Below, piece after piece: positions 8,964 through 18,439 of a DNA stretch of 64,000 nucleotides (position 1 is the stretch's first letter; each line of letters starts with the position of its first letter). Both the position numbers and the translations under genes were made by a program. The notes below the pieces were generated by a model that saw only the letters and a program-made list of their open reading frames with translations, ran no database searches and was not told the DNA's origin. The stretch lies in assembly GCF_900107695.1 (NCBI RefSeq), contig NZ_FNQP01000012.1, forward strand, positions 18,056-82,055, given 5' to 3'. Source of the DNA: Thiothrix caldifontis. GTDB lineage: Bacteria; Pseudomonadota; Gammaproteobacteria; Thiotrichales; Thiotrichaceae.

Positions 8964-11810
8964 TCATGACTCAACCCTAATTCCTAAGGCATTATTCACC
9001 AATTCTTGCTGCTGTGCAGCATGAACTTTAGCGCTACCCACCGCAGGCGACGCTGAAGCGGGGCGGCTCACCACATCCAAACGCGCCATACCACCCAATA
9101 CGAGACGCAATGCGGGCTGAATGCTTAACCATGCGCCTTGATTCAACGGCTCTTCCTGACACCACACGTTCACGGCGATGTTCGGGTAACGATCCAATAT
9201 CACATTCATATCCGCTTCTGGGAACGGGTAGATCTGTTCAATACGCACCAAAGCCACGTCATCCAGCCCTGCTTTGCGGCGTTGTTCCAGCAAGTCGTAA
9301 TACACCTTACCGCTGCACATGACTAGGCGCGTCACCTTCAGCGGATCCAGCACGTCGATTTCGTCGATGACATTCTGGAAACCACGTTCGGTGAGGTCTT
9401 CCATGCTGTTCACCGCCAATGGGTGGCGCAACAAGCTTTTCGGCGTCATCACAATCAGCGGGGTGCGGTAATCACGCACCATCTGGCGGCGCAACATGTG
9501 GAACGCTTGCGCGGGCGTACTCGGCACACACACCTGCATATTGTGTTGGGCGCACAACTGCAAGTATCGTTCCAACCGCGCCGAAGAGTGTTCCGGCCCC
9601 TGCCCTTCAAAGCCGTGTGGCAATAACATCACCAGCCCGCACAAGCGCCCCCATTTCTGTTCACCGGAGCTGATGAACTGGTCAATGACCACTTGCGCAC
9701 AGTTGGCGAAGTCACCGAATTGCGCCTCCCAAATGACGAGGGTATTGGCTTCGGTGGTGGCATAACCGTATTCAAACGCCAGTACTGCTTCTTCCGAAAG
9801 CAAGGAGTCGATGACCACAAACGGCATTTGCGCTTCGGAAAGGTGCTGCAACGGCACGAAGGTTGCGCCGCTTTCCTGTTCGTGGAATACCGCGTGGCGA
9901 TGGAAAAACGTACCGCGCCCACAGTCCTCACCCGACAAGCGAATCGGATACCCTTCGTCAATCAGCGAGGCGTAAGCCAGATTTTCACAGAAACCCCAGT
10001 CCATCAATTGTTCGCCCGCCGCCATTTTCTTACGGTCAGCCACAATACGCGCCACACGGGAATTGAGCTTAAAATCGGCTGGGTACTCGGTCAGTTTGGT
10101 ACCGAGGCGTTTAACGGCATCCGCGCTGATGGTGGTATCCACCGGCATATCCCACGCATTATCCACAAAGCGTTTCCACTTAACGGGGTGTGGATTTTGC
10201 ACTTCACCCTTTTCCAGCAAATGTGGCACGGTCGGCGCACCACTGGTCAATTGCTGGCGGCAACGTTGCACCCGTTCTTGCGCGTCTTCTGCCGTAATTA
10301 GACCTTCGCCCGTCAAACGTCGTGCATACAGTTCACGGGTAGTCGGTAACGCGCGAATTTTGCGGTACATCACCGGTTGCGTGGCGGAAGGCTCATCAGC
10401 TTCATTGTGACCATGGCGGCGGTAGCACACCAAGTCAATCACCACATCCTTATCGAATTTTGCACGAAAATCGAAGGCAATTTGAGTTATCAGCACCACC
10501 GCTTCCGGGTCATCACCGTTGACGTGGAATACCGGCGAATCGACCATCTTGGCAATGTCGGTGCAGTAATAGGTGGAACGCGCATCGGCGGCGGTACTGG
10601 TGGTAAAGCCTACCTGATTGTTAATCACAATGTGAATCGTGCCGTAAGTGCGGTAGCCACGGGTATCGGCCATTTGCAGCATTTCCATGTTCACGCCCTG
10701 CCCCGCGAATGCCGCATCCCCGTGCAATACCACCGGAATGATCTTATCACCACCGGCATCATCCCAACGGTCTTGGCGGGCGCGAACCGCACCTTGCACC
10801 ACCGGACCAACGATTTCCAAATGCGAAGGGTTGAATGCCATTGCGACGTGCAACGGCCCGCCGGGGGTCATCATGTCGGAGGCAAAGCCCATGTGGTATT
10901 TGACATCGCCGGTACGGTCGCCGTTATTGGCGTATTTGCCCTCAAACTCGCCGAACAGTAGCGCGGGCGCTTTACCCAATACATTGACCAACACATTGAG
11001 CCGCCCTCGGTGTGCCATGCCTATGACCATTTCCTGCGCACCCAAGCTGCCGCCGTGCTGAATCAGGGTATTGAGCATCGGAATCAAGCTTTCGCCGCCT
11101 TCCAGTGAGAAACGCTTTTGCCCGACGTAGTTGGTGTGCAGGTAACGCTCCAAACCTTCTGCTGCGGTAAGACGGTCGAGGATCTCCAACTTCTCAGCCG
11201 GGCTAAACGTCGGGGTAGAACGCACACTTTCTAAACGTTGTTGCACCCAGCGCTTTTGCTCGGTGCTGGTGGTGTGCATGTATTGCACCCCAATTGAACC
11301 ACAATACGTAGCTTCTAATTGCGCAATAATTTCACGCAAGGTCAGTTGATCAGGGGCAACCAATGAACCGGTGTTAAAGGTGGTATCCAGATCCGCTTCA
11401 CTCAGCGAGTGATACGCCAGCGTTAATTCTTTCACAAACGCCGGGGTATTTTCATCCAGCGGATTAGTTTTAGCATGGAAGTGACCGAGGAAGCGGTAAG
11501 CATTGATAAGCTGTAACACCTTAACCTGCTTGCGCTCGTGTTCCATATCAACACTACCGGCAACTGGTGCAGCAACCGCTTGCGGCTTGGCGGCATAAGC
11601 GCGGAAATAGTCTTTTACCAGTGAATGGCGCGTGTCACGCTCATGCCCGTTAACGGCTGGCAATGCATCAAAATAGTGCTGCCAACTCGCGGGGATGGAT
11701 GCTGGTTCTTGCAAATAACGCTCATACATCTCTTCTAGGTACAGCAGGCTGTTACCGTCTAATTGTGTATCCGCATTCCAGGCCGTAGCCTGCGCTTCTC
11801 CTTTGTTCAT
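8964..11810 (-). CDS. sucA: 2-oxoglutarate dehydrogenase E1 component
   Basis: The thiamine-diphosphate-dependent decarboxylase (948 aa) of the 2-oxoglutarate dehydrogenase complex, giving succinyl groups to E2 in the TCA cycle. Visible are the N-terminal E2-interaction segment (NSLLYLEEMYERYLQEP), the active-site HRGRLNVLVNVLGK and the ThDP/Mg region VVLHGDAAFAGQGVNMEMLQ with later INNQVGFTTS. Length is normal. Unusually, sucB/lpd do not follow; the downstream gene is zapE. It is transcribed divergently from a GntR regulator and the sdh operon, with shared operator-like boxes. Confidence 0.96.
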   Translation of the reverse strand: MNKGEAQATAWNADTQLDGNSLLYLEEMYERYLQEPASIPASWQHYFDALPAVNGHERDTRHSLVKDYFRAYAAKPQAVAAPVAGSVDMEHERKQVKVLQLINAYRFLGHFHAKTNPLDENTPAFVKELTLAYHSLSEADLDTTFNTGSLVAPDQLTLREIIAQLEATYCGSIGVQYMHTTSTEQKRWVQQRLESVRSTPTFSPAEKLEILDRLTAAEGLERYLHTNYVGQKRFSLEGGESLIPMLNTLIQHGGSLGAQEMVIGMAHRGRLNVLVNVLGKAPALLFGEFEGKYANNGDRTGDVKYHMGFASDMMTPGGPLHVAMAFNPSHLEIVGPVVQGAVRARQDRWDDAGGDKIIPVVLHGDAAFAGQGVNMEMLQMADTRGYRTYGTIHIVINNQVGFTTSTAADARSTYYCTDIAKMVDSPVFHVNGDDPEAVVLITQIAFDFRAKFDKDVVIDLVCYRRHGHNEADEPSATQPVMYRKIRALPTTRELYARRLTGEGLITAEDAQERVQRCRQQLTSGAPTVPHLLEKGEVQNPHPVKWKRFVDNAWDMPVDTTISADAVKRLGTKLTEYPADFKLNSRVARIVADRKKMAAGEQLMDWGFCENLAYASLIDEGYPIRLSGEDCGRGTFFHRHAVFHEQESGATFVPLQHLSEAQMPFVVIDSLLSEEAVLAFEYGYATTEANTLVIWEAQFGDFANCAQVVIDQFISSGEQKWGRLCGLVMLLPHGFEGQGPEHSSARLERYLQLCAQHNMQVCVPSTPAQAFHMLRRQMVRDYRTPLIVMTPKSLLRHPLAVNSMEDLTERGFQNVIDEIDVLDPLKVTRLVMCSGKVYYDLLEQRRKAGLDDVALVRIEQIYPFPEADMNVILDRYPNIAVNVWCQEEPLNQGAWLSIQPALRLVLGGMARLDVVSRPASASPAVGSAKVHAAQQQELVNNALGIRVES

Positions 11811-11961
11811 GTTTCCAACTCACATTGATGGTAAATATCAAACATTTCCGACTTGACGCAGTGCAGCAAACTAGTGCATTGTCGACATCTTAGTGTCTTA
11901 AGGTGCGCTGCTACCCACGTATTCGGGGTAAACACTGTCATTTCTTGGTTATAGTGTCGAC

Positions 11962-11991
11962 ATTATAACTTCAAAGTGTCAACAATGTCAG
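11962..11991 (-). promoter_or_regulatory. Predicted sucA promoter
   Basis: On the minus strand there is a -35-like CTGACA (plus-strand 11986-11991), an 18-nt spacer and a perfect -10 TATAAT (plus-strand 11962-11967). TGTCAACA lies inside the spacer and TGTCGACA abuts the -10, so occupancy would block polymerase. Confidence 0.6.
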
Positions 11992-12001
11992 GATGTTTTT
12001 C

Positions 12002-12029
12002 TTGAAAAAACGCTGTTTCGCGGTATTAT
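12002..12029 (+). promoter_or_regulatory. Predicted promoter of gntR-sdh transcript
   Basis: -35 TTGAAA (12002-12007), 16-nt spacer, -10 TATTAT (12024-12029). TGTCAACA follows the -10 directly at the expected transcription start, and TGTCGACA lies 20 bp further on in the leader. Confidence 0.6.
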
Positions 12030-12072
12030 TGTCAACACAACAGACAAGATGTCGACAAAACGAGGTAGCACC

Positions 12073-12762
12073 ATGGCCTTTCTGACTGCTTGCAAATTGC
12101 AGGATCCGGTAACAATTGCAGACAAGTTATTTCTTGATTTGCGACGTGCCATTTTGGTGGGTGAAATCCCCGCTGGGAAAAAAATTAGTGAGCCAGAGCT
12201 GGCAGCAGCTTATGGCGTGAGCAGGGGTTCGCTACGCGAAGCCATTGGCAAATTGGAAAACTGCAACTTAGTGACGCGCAAGCCCAATATTGGTGCGCGA
12301 ATCATTGACTTTTCCACCGAGCAATTGCTGGAAATTTACCAAATACGCGAAGCCACCGAAGGGATGGCAGCACGGCTCGCTGCCGAACACATGACTGCGG
12401 AAGAATTGGTACATTTACGCAAAATTTTGGAACGTCATCATGCCGAAATTGCGCAACACCAAAGCTATTCACAACACGACGTTGACTTGGATTTTCACTT
12501 TTCGATAATTCAGGGCAGCAAAAATAAACGCCTGATTCGCATGTTATGTCAGGACTTGTATGACTTGGTACGGTTCTACCGTTTCCGCCTCAAGTCCGGG
12601 TTTAGTCGCAGCGAACAGGCATTTCAGGAACACAACCTGATCGTGTCAGCGATTGAGCGACGCGATGGGGAAATGGCGGAAACGCTGATGCGCCATCATA
12701 TCCGGGCTTCGCGGGATTATGCCTGCAAGCTGTTGGAACAGATGCCGACCTCAGACACCTAA
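12073..12762 (+). CDS. GntR-family (FadR/FCD) transcriptional regulator
   Basis: The product (229 aa) has an N-terminal winged helix (KISEPELAAAYGVSRGSLRE recognition region) and a C-terminal all-helical FCD domain with Asp/His residues arranged as in metal-binding FadR-type sensors (DVDLDFHFSII, RHHIRASRD). I chose the ATG at 12073 because GAGGT is 8 nt upstream and the alternative ATG at 12049 lies within an operator-like box. It sits 42 nt ahead of sdhC and is divergent from sucA. It is therefore a candidate autoregulated controller of the oxidative TCA branch; the ligand is unknown. Confidence 0.85.
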   Translation: MAFLTACKLQDPVTIADKLFLDLRRAILVGEIPAGKKISEPELAAAYGVSRGSLREAIGKLENCNLVTRKPNIGARIIDFSTEQLLEIYQIREATEGMAARLAAEHMTAEELVHLRKILERHHAEIAQHQSYSQHDVDLDFHFSIIQGSKNKRLIRMLCQDLYDLVRFYRFRLKSGFSRSEQAFQEHNLIVSAIERRDGEMAETLMRHHIRASRDYACKLLEQMPTSDT

Positions 12763-12804
12763 CCACCTACACGCTTTCTAGCTTTTTATCAACGGGGATA
12801 CTCT

Positions 12805-13182
12805 ATGAAGACCGCGAACAAACGACCGCTTTCACCCCACTTGCAGGTGTATAAGCCGCAACTCACGTCGGTGCTGTCGATCATGCACCGAGGCACCGGC
12901 GTGGTGTTGGCTATCGGCACATTGCTGGTGACGTATTGGCTGGCAGCCATTGCTGGGGGTGCGGAATCTTTTGCGAATGCCAACGCTATTCTTGGCTCAT
13001 GGTTCGGCAAACTGGTGTTGTTTGGTTGGTCTTGGGCGCTGTTTTATCACCTCTCTAACGGTATCCGCCATTTGGTATGGGATAGCGGACACGGTTTCGA
13101 CCTTCCTAGCGTTTACCTGAGCGGCAAAATCGCAGTGGGCGCGTCGTTGGCTCTCACTATCCTGCTTTGGCTTGTTGCCTGA
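12805..13182 (+). CDS. sdhC: Succinate dehydrogenase cytochrome b556 subunit
   Basis: This 125-residue membrane anchor of complex II has three transmembrane helices, the family signature SIMHRGTGVVLAIG and the probable haem-ligand region FYHLSNGIRHLVWDSGHGFD. With SdhD it binds haem b and ubiquinone and anchors the SdhAB flavo-iron-sulfur module. It is first of the sdhCDAB genes and is preceded by a GGGGA ribosome-binding site. Confidence 0.94.
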   Translation: MKTANKRPLSPHLQVYKPQLTSVLSIMHRGTGVVLAIGTLLVTYWLAAIAGGAESFANANAILGSWFGKLVLFGWSWALFYHLSNGIRHLVWDSGHGFDLPSVYLSGKIAVGASLALTILLWLVA

Positions 13183-13205
13183 ACCCTGTTGAGGAATTGC
13201 TACAC

Positions 13206-13586
13206 ATGAGTTTATTGACACCTTTCAAACGTGCCAGCGGTCTGGGGACTACCAGCGATGGGGTAAAGCACTGGTGGATGCAGCGCGTCACAGCGGTTGC
13301 CTTGATTCCCCTGACATTGTGGCTGGTATTTGCGGTCGCGGCACACAGCGGCGAAGACTATGCCACGGTAACGGCATGGTTCGCACAGCCGTTTACCACG
13401 ACCATGCTGACGTTATTCGTCTTCACCGCCTTCCTTCATGCCGTGCAAGGGTTGACCGTGATTATCGAAGATTACATCCATCATGAAGGCGTCAAGATTG
13501 CTGCCCTGATTGGCATGAAACTGGTACTGGTGTTGCTGGGAACCAGCAGCATTTTGAGTATTTTACGGGTCGCATTCGCGGGCTAA
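13206..13586 (+). CDS. sdhD: Succinate dehydrogenase hydrophobic membrane anchor subunit
   Basis: A 126-residue protein with three transmembrane helices and SdhD hallmarks ([25 protein letters not shown] first helix and [20 protein letters not shown]). I chose the ATG at 13206 because GAGGAA precedes it at a good distance; an upstream in-frame start at 13167 would overlap sdhC. Confidence 0.93.
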   Translation: MSLLTPFKRASGLGTTSDGVKHWWMQRVTAVALIPLTLWLVFAVAAHSGEDYATVTAWFAQPFTTTMLTLFVFTAFLHAVQGLTVIIEDYIHHEGVKIAALIGMKLVLVLLGTSSILSILRVAFAG

Positions 13587-13608
13587 TGACACAGAGGTTG
13601 ATTACACA

Positions 13609-15396
13609 ATGACTGAATACAAAATTGAACATCATACCTACGATGTCGTGGTCGTGGGCGCAGGTGGCGCAGGTTTGCGGGCTACTTTCGGGATGGCAGT
13701 AAAAGGCTTGTCCACGGCATGTATTACCAAAGTATTCCCGACCCGTAGCCATACCGTGGCTGCACAAGGCGGGATGTCCGCCGCACTCGGTAACATGGAG
13801 CCGGATAAATGGCAATGGCATATGTACGACACCGTAAAAGGCTCGGACTGGTTGGGCGACCAAGACGCCATTGAATACATGTGCCGTGAAGCGATTCCGG
13901 CAGTGATCGAACTCGAACACCAAGGTGTACCGTTTTCACGCACGGAAGAAGGTCGTATTTATCAACGTCCCTTCGGCGGGATGACCACCGAATTCGGCAA
14001 AGGCATTGCGCACCGCACTTGTGCAGCGGCTGACCGCACCGGTCACGCAATTTTGCACACGCTGTATCAGCAATCGCTGCGTCACGATGCGGTATTTTTC
14101 ATTGAGCATTTCGCTACCGACCTGATTATGGACGAGGAAGGCGTGTGCCGTGGGGTACTGGCATGGGATTTAGCCAATGGTATTCTGCGCATTTTCCGGG
14201 CGCAAAAAGTGGTATTGGCAACCGGCGGTTACGGGCGGGCGTATTTCTCTGCCACCTCGGCACATACCTGTACTGGCGACGGTAACGGCATGGTGACACG
14301 GGCAGGCTTGCCATTGCAGGACATGGAATTTACCCAGTTCCACCCCACCGGTATTTACGGCGCGGGCTGTTTGATTACCGAAGGCGTGCGTGGCGAAGGC
14401 GGTTACCTGACCAATGCCAAGGGTGAACGTTTTATGGAGCGTTACGCCCCGAATGCCAAAGACTTGGCGTCGCGTGACGTGGTGAGCCGTTCCATGACCA
14501 TTGAAATCAATGAAGGGCGTGGCGTTGGTCCCAAACAAGACCATATTCATCTGCATCTGGAACACTTAGGTCCGGAAGTGATTCACGAACGTCTGCCGGG
14601 GATCGCCGAAAGTGCGCGTATCTTTGCTGGTGTGGATGTCACCAAACAGCCGATTCCAGTACTGCCAACCGTGCATTACAACATGGGCGGCATTCCCACC
14701 AACTACCACGGCGAAGTGGTCACGCTCAAAGACGGCGAACCCGATAGCGTGGTTCCCGGTTTGATGGCGATTGGTGAGTGCGCTTGTGTTTCTGTGCATG
14801 GTGCGAACCGCCTCGGCTCCAACTCCTTGCTGGACATCGTGGTGTTCGGACGCGCCGCCGCCAACCGTTGTGCTGAAACCGTTACCCCTAGCGCTACCCA
14901 ACCGGCGCTTCCTGAAGCGGGCGTGGCAAAAGTGTTGGAGCGTTTCAAGCGCATCCATCACGGCAATGGCAACACCAGCACTGCGCAAATCCGTGAAGCC
15001 ATGCAACACACCATGCAAAAACACGCGGCGGTTTTCCGCACTGCGGAAACCTTGCAGGAAGGTGTCGACAAAATGAATGAGATTTACGCCAGCTTCAACG
15101 ATGTCGCGGTAACAGACCGCAGCTTGGTGTGGAACTCTGACTTGATGGAAACCTTTGAGTTAGCCAACCTGTTGGATTGTGCCCAAACCTCGATTCAATG
15201 CGCTCTGAACCGTGAAGAAAGCCGGGGCGCACATGCCCGTGAAGACTTCCCCGATCGTAACGATGAGCAGTGGATGAAACACTCCATCGCGTGGGTCGAT
15301 GAGGCTGGCAAGGTATCCATCGACTACCGCCCCGTCCACACTTACACCTTGACGGATGAAATCGAGTACATCGCACCGAAGAAACGGGTTTACTAA
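13609..15396 (+). CDS. sdhA: Succinate dehydrogenase flavoprotein subunit
   Basis: The 595-residue catalytic subunit carries FAD covalently and oxidises succinate to fumarate. Seen are the FAD-binding GAGGAGLRA, the flavin-linking His region [17 protein letters not shown], the substrate-binding HPTG and the conserved [13 protein letters not shown]. Length and order are standard. SdhE-type flavinylation factors are encoded just downstream of sdhB. Confidence 0.97.
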   Translation: MTEYKIEHHTYDVVVVGAGGAGLRATFGMAVKGLSTACITKVFPTRSHTVAAQGGMSAALGNMEPDKWQWHMYDTVKGSDWLGDQDAIEYMCREAIPAVIELEHQGVPFSRTEEGRIYQRPFGGMTTEFGKGIAHRTCAAADRTGHAILHTLYQQSLRHDAVFFIEHFATDLIMDEEGVCRGVLAWDLANGILRIFRAQKVVLATGGYGRAYFSATSAHTCTGDGNGMVTRAGLPLQDMEFTQFHPTGIYGAGCLITEGVRGEGGYLTNAKGERFMERYAPNAKDLASRDVVSRSMTIEINEGRGVGPKQDHIHLHLEHLGPEVIHERLPGIAESARIFAGVDVTKQPIPVLPTVHYNMGGIPTNYHGEVVTLKDGEPDSVVPGLMAIGECACVSVHGANRLGSNSLLDIVVFGRAAANRCAETVTPSATQPALPEAGVAKVLERFKRIHHGNGNTSTAQIREAMQHTMQKHAAVFRTAETLQEGVDKMNEIYASFNDVAVTDRSLVWNSDLMETFELANLLDCAQTSIQCALNREESRGAHAREDFPDRNDEQWMKHSIAWVDEAGKVSIDYRPVHTYTLTDEIEYIAPKKRVY

Positions 15397-15410
15397 CAGG
15401 GAGCTTTGCT

Positions 15411-16190
15411 ATGGCTGAATTTACTTTACCTGCCAACTCGGTTATCAAGAGTGGTAAAACTTGGGCTGCCCCTGCCGGTGCAACCCGCGTGAAAAATTTC
15501 AGGGTTTACCGTTACGATCCGGATAGTGGTGAAAATCCGCGTTGGGATACCTACCAAATCGACCTCGACCAATGCGGGCCGATGGTGTTGGATGCCTTGC
15601 TGAAGATCAAAAACGAGATTGACCCGACCCTGACCTTCCGCCGTTCCTGCCGTGAAGGGATTTGCGGTTCTTGTTCGATGAACATCGACGGCACCAATAC
15701 GCTGGCGTGTATCAAAGCGATTGACGCTTGCGAGGGCGATGTGCAAATCAGCCCCTTGCCGCACATGGAAGTGGTGAAAGATTTGATCCCGGATTTGACG
15801 CACTTCTACGCGCAATACGCCTCGATTAAACCCTGGATGCAAACCCAAACGCCTGCGCCACCGGATCGCGAACGCCTGCAATCACCGGAAGACCGCAAGA
15901 AGCTCGACAATCACTACGAGTGCATTCTGTGCGCGTGCTGCTCCACCTCTTGCCCTAGCTACTGGTGGAACAGTGACCGTTATTTGGGGCCTGCGATTCT
16001 CTTGCAAGCGAACCGTTGGGTGGTGGATAGCCGCGATGAAGCCACGGGCGAACGTCTGGACAATCTGGAAGACCCGTTCCGTTTGTACCGTTGCCACACC
16101 ATTATGAACTGTACCAACACTTGCCCGAAAGGTTTGAACCCGGCGAAATCCATTGCAGAACTGAAGAAAAAAATGATCGAACGGCGATAA
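15411..16190 (+). CDS. sdhB: Succinate dehydrogenase iron-sulfur subunit
   Basis: This 259-residue electron-transfer subunit shows Cys patterns for three clusters: a [2Fe-2S] set ([12 protein letters not shown] ... C), a [4Fe-4S] set ([11 protein letters not shown]) and a C-terminal set ([17 protein letters not shown]). The N-terminus is about 20 residues longer than short family members. It follows sdhA by 14 nt with a GGGAG ribosome-binding site. Confidence 0.97.
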   Translation: MAEFTLPANSVIKSGKTWAAPAGATRVKNFRVYRYDPDSGENPRWDTYQIDLDQCGPMVLDALLKIKNEIDPTLTFRRSCREGICGSCSMNIDGTNTLACIKAIDACEGDVQISPLPHMEVVKDLIPDLTHFYAQYASIKPWMQTQTPAPPDRERLQSPEDRKKLDNHYECILCACCSTSCPSYWWNSDRYLGPAILLQANRWVVDSRDEATGERLDNLEDPFRLYRCHTIMNCTNTCPKGLNPAKSIAELKKKMIERR

Positions 16191-16195
16191 GTCGT

Positions 16196-16252
16196 TTCCC
16201 CCCATCCCCGACCCTTCCCCCGCAAGGGGTGAAGGGAGCAAGAGGACACCAG
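16196..16252. repeat. Partial G/C-rich palindromic element in sdhB-sdhE gap
   Basis: A C-rich arm with CCCCCGCAAGGGG and the trailing GGGAGCAAGAGG resembles one half of the longer palindromic elements at 4019 and 38521. It fills nearly all of the 66-bp sdhB-sdhE gap and ends just before the sdhE start, so the ribosome-binding site may derive from it. Confidence 0.55.
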
Positions 16253-16256
16253 CACC

Positions 16257-16493
16257 ATGAGTGAACTTTCCCGCGTAAAAATGCGCTGTCGGCGTGGTTT
16301 GAAAGAGCTGGATGTGATTTTCCAGCACTATTTGGAGCGCCATTACCCCAGTGCCAGCCCCACTGAATTGCAACGCTTAGACGAATTACTGGCAATGCAA
16401 GACCCGCTTATCTGGGACATGTTATTAGATGCAACTCCCTTCCCCGACCAGTACGCCGACCTGATTGCTAAGTTGCGTGTTGTCAATGACTGA
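16257..16493 (+). CDS. sdhE: FAD assembly factor SdhE
   Basis: A small helical protein (78 aa) of the SdhE family with the conserved RGxxE motif intact (RRGLKELD). SdhE proteins bind SdhA and promote covalent flavinylation. The position immediately after sdhCDAB supports the role. A second SdhE-like gene begins inside its last codons. Confidence 0.88.
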   Translation: MSELSRVKMRCRRGLKELDVIFQHYLERHYPSASPTELQRLDELLAMQDPLIWDMLLDATPFPDQYADLIAKLRVVND

Positions 16494-16758
16494 ACAACAA
16501 CAAGCCGAACGGCTGGTGCGCTTGCGCTGGGCATGTCGACGCACCTTGCAAGCATTGGATCGCCCATTGGGAAATTTCTTGCGCGATTGCTTCCAAAGTC
16601 TCGATATGGGCGAACAATTTGCGTTCGAGCGTTTATTAAAATCCAAAGATCAGGAAATTCTGGATTGGTTAATTGGTAATCGCCAACCCCGCGATACGGG
16701 TATGTGCGCTATTATTGAAAAAGTACGCCAACACCATGACAACACCGCCGGAGAATAG
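16486..16758 (+). CDS. Second SdhE-like protein lacking the RGxxE motif
   Basis: The product (90 aa) aligns along its length with SdhE: WACRR near the N-terminus, the LxALD helix, FERLLKSKDQEILDWLIG, then a charged C-terminus. It looks closer to the enterobacterial SdhE form than its neighbour does. However, the motif that should read RGxxE reads RTLQA, so both Gly and Glu are lost. It overlaps sdhE by 8 nt (ATG before the sdhE stop), so it is coupled. It may be a regulatory or inactive paralogue; a different client is possible. Confidence 0.75.
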   Translation: MTEQQQAERLVRLRWACRRTLQALDRPLGNFLRDCFQSLDMGEQFAFERLLKSKDQEILDWLIGNRQPRDTGMCAIIEKVRQHHDNTAGE

Positions 16759-16761
16759 TCC

Positions 16762-17181
16762 ATGCCTGAATTACACGACCTTTCCCCTACTGCCGCCTAC
16801 GACTTATTGCAAACCACCCCGCATAGCATTTTGGTCGACATCCGTTCCGCTATGGAATATTTGTTTGTTGGTCATCCGGTTGGGTCAGTGCACATTGCGT
16901 GGATCGACGAACCCGATTGGGACATTAATCCGCATTTCGCCAGCGAAGTCGAACAATTGCTAACCAGCCGTTTCCAAGAGTTGCCGCCCAAAGCCGCGCA
17001 AGTGGTGTTAATTTGCCGCAGTGGTAAACGTTCACGCGAAGCTGCCAGCGCGTTACTCGAAGCCGGTTTCCAACACGTCATGCACATTGACGAAGGTTTT
17101 GAAGGTGAACGTGATGACCAGCATCACCGGGGGACATTGGGGGGCTGGCGTTTTTATGGCTTACCTTGGGAACAATGCTAG
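16762..17181 (+). CDS. Rhodanese-like domain protein
   Basis: This 139-residue single-domain rhodanese has a catalytic Cys in the loop LICRSGKRS and the preceding VDIRSAMEY segment. Such proteins carry a persulfide and transfer sulfane sulfur. There is no signal peptide, so it is cytoplasmic. It lies 3 nt after the second SdhE-like gene and probably ends the sdh transcript. The specific acceptor is unknown. Confidence 0.88.
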   Translation: MPELHDLSPTAAYDLLQTTPHSILVDIRSAMEYLFVGHPVGSVHIAWIDEPDWDINPHFASEVEQLLTSRFQELPPKAAQVVLICRSGKRSREAASALLEAGFQHVMHIDEGFEGERDDQHHRGTLGGWRFYGLPWEQC

Positions 17182-17241
17182 TTCATCAATAATCGGCAAG
17201 TTGCTGCCGTTCATGCTATTTTCATGCGAACAATAACCCTG

Positions 17242-17270
17242 TTGTAATTCACGGTATTGCATACTATAAA
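17242..17270 (+). promoter_or_regulatory. Predicted promoter of the OmpA/HhH locus
   Basis: -35 TTGTAA (17242-17247), 17-nt spacer, -10 TATAAA (17265-17270). The expected start near 17277 precedes the chosen ATG at 17326 and excludes the longer in-frame start at 17257. Confidence 0.55.
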
Positions 17271-17325
17271 AAGTATGTCTCATAACGTCATTCAAGAATG
17301 TTCCAAGAAAAGGAGTTTCACCTGC

Positions 17326-18420
17326 ATGAAAACAAAATCATTAATCGTGCTACTGTTAGCCGGTATCTGGGGGGTAGGTAGCTGGTGGTGGTATACCTGC
17401 AAAGTGAAAGGTTTCTGTGGCGCTGATGCAACTCCAGCACAAGTTGCGGTGGGTACAGCGGCAACAGGCGCTGCGGCGGCACTGTCTGGTTCAGCTTCAG
17501 ATGCTGACGATAAAACAAGCGATGATACCACCGACACCGATGGTGACGGCATCCCCGATGCGAAAGAAAAAACTTTGGGACTTGACCCCAACAAAGAAGA
17601 CAGCGACGGCGACGGTATTTCTGACTTCATCGAGTTGGCACGCGACCCACAAGACACCGACGGGGACAGCAAAATTGACGCGCTGGACGATGACGATGAC
17701 GGTGATGGCGTATTAACTGCTACTGAAAATGCTGACCCCAATGGCGATGGCAACGTTGATGATGCTGCGGATACCAACAGCAACCAACTCGCGGACTATC
17801 TTGATCCTGCTGCCAATGGTGGTGATGCCACCCAAACGGTCGATGCCGGAAAAACTGACGCTGATAAAGCCGATGCCGACAAAACCGCTGCGGATGCACA
17901 GGCCAAAGCTGACGCTGACAAAGCCGCTGCGGATGCACAAGCCAAAGCCGATGCAGATAAAGCCGCTGCTGAAGCACAAGCTAAAATCGACGCTGATAAA
18001 GCCGCTGCGGATGCAACACAAGCCAAAGCTGACGCCGATAAAGTCACCATGGAAACCACTAGTCCCACTCAAAACGGCGATATTGGCCCGGCTATCCTCA
18101 CTTTCCCGACCGGTTCTGCTAACCCACAATTAGCTGACAGCACCAAGGAATATTTTGAGAAAGTAGCGCAATTCCTGAAAGACAATAGCAATGCGAAAGT
18201 AACCATTGTCGGTCATACTGATAGCAAAGGTGATCCCGCAAAAAACAAAGCCCTCGGTTTGAAACGTGCTGAAATGCTCCAAAAAACCTTGGTTGGTCTA
18301 GGTGCTCCTAAAGACCGTGTATCTGCGTCTTCTGAAGGTGCTGACAAACCGATTGCTGATAACAATACGGAAGAAGGCCGCAAGAAAAACCGCCGTGTTG
18401 AAATCACCCCTGTAAAATAA
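17326..18420 (+). CDS. OmpA-family protein with calcium-type (TSP3-like) repeats
   Basis: The protein is 364 residues. The N-terminal hydrophobic segment (about residues 5-24) is a signal or anchor. Residues about 60-165 contain Asp-rich repeats of the DTDGDGIPDAKE and DSDGDGISDF type, which bind Ca2+ in thrombospondin-3-like domains. Next comes a low-complexity helical stretch of AADAQAKADADK units. The last roughly 110 residues are an OmpA peptidoglycan-binding domain (VTIVGHTDSKGDPAKNKALG ... RRVEI). It probably links the envelope to peptidoglycan. AGGAG is 10 nt before the ATG. It heads a four-gene locus. Confidence 0.85.
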   Translation: MKTKSLIVLLLAGIWGVGSWWWYTCKVKGFCGADATPAQVAVGTAATGAAAALSGSASDADDKTSDDTTDTDGDGIPDAKEKTLGLDPNKEDSDGDGISDFIELARDPQDTDGDSKIDALDDDDDGDGVLTATENADPNGDGNVDDAADTNSNQLADYLDPAANGGDATQTVDAGKTDADKADADKTAADAQAKADADKAAADAQAKADADKAAAEAQAKIDADKAAADATQAKADADKVTMETTSPTQNGDIGPAILTFPTGSANPQLADSTKEYFEKVAQFLKDNSNAKVTIVGHTDSKGDPAKNKALGLKRAEMLQKTLVGLGAPKDRVSASSEGADKPIADNNTEEGRKKNRRVEITPVK

Positions 18421-18439
18421 ACGATTTGGAGTTGTTACC

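Larger units (their letters stand above)
11880..12057. promoter_or_regulatory. Array of five TGTC(G/A)ACA operator-like boxes between sucA and gntR
   Basis: TGTCGACA occurs at 11880-11887, 11955-11962 and 12050-12057; TGTCAACA at 11977-11984 and 12030-12037. Start-to-start distances (75, 22, 53, 20 bp) are close to whole helical turns. Two boxes sit in the predicted sucA promoter and two in the gntR promoter. In each promoter one box immediately follows the -10. By analogy with FadR/GntR proteins, which bind short palindromes, these are likely sites for the regulator encoded at 12073. Confidence 0.65.
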
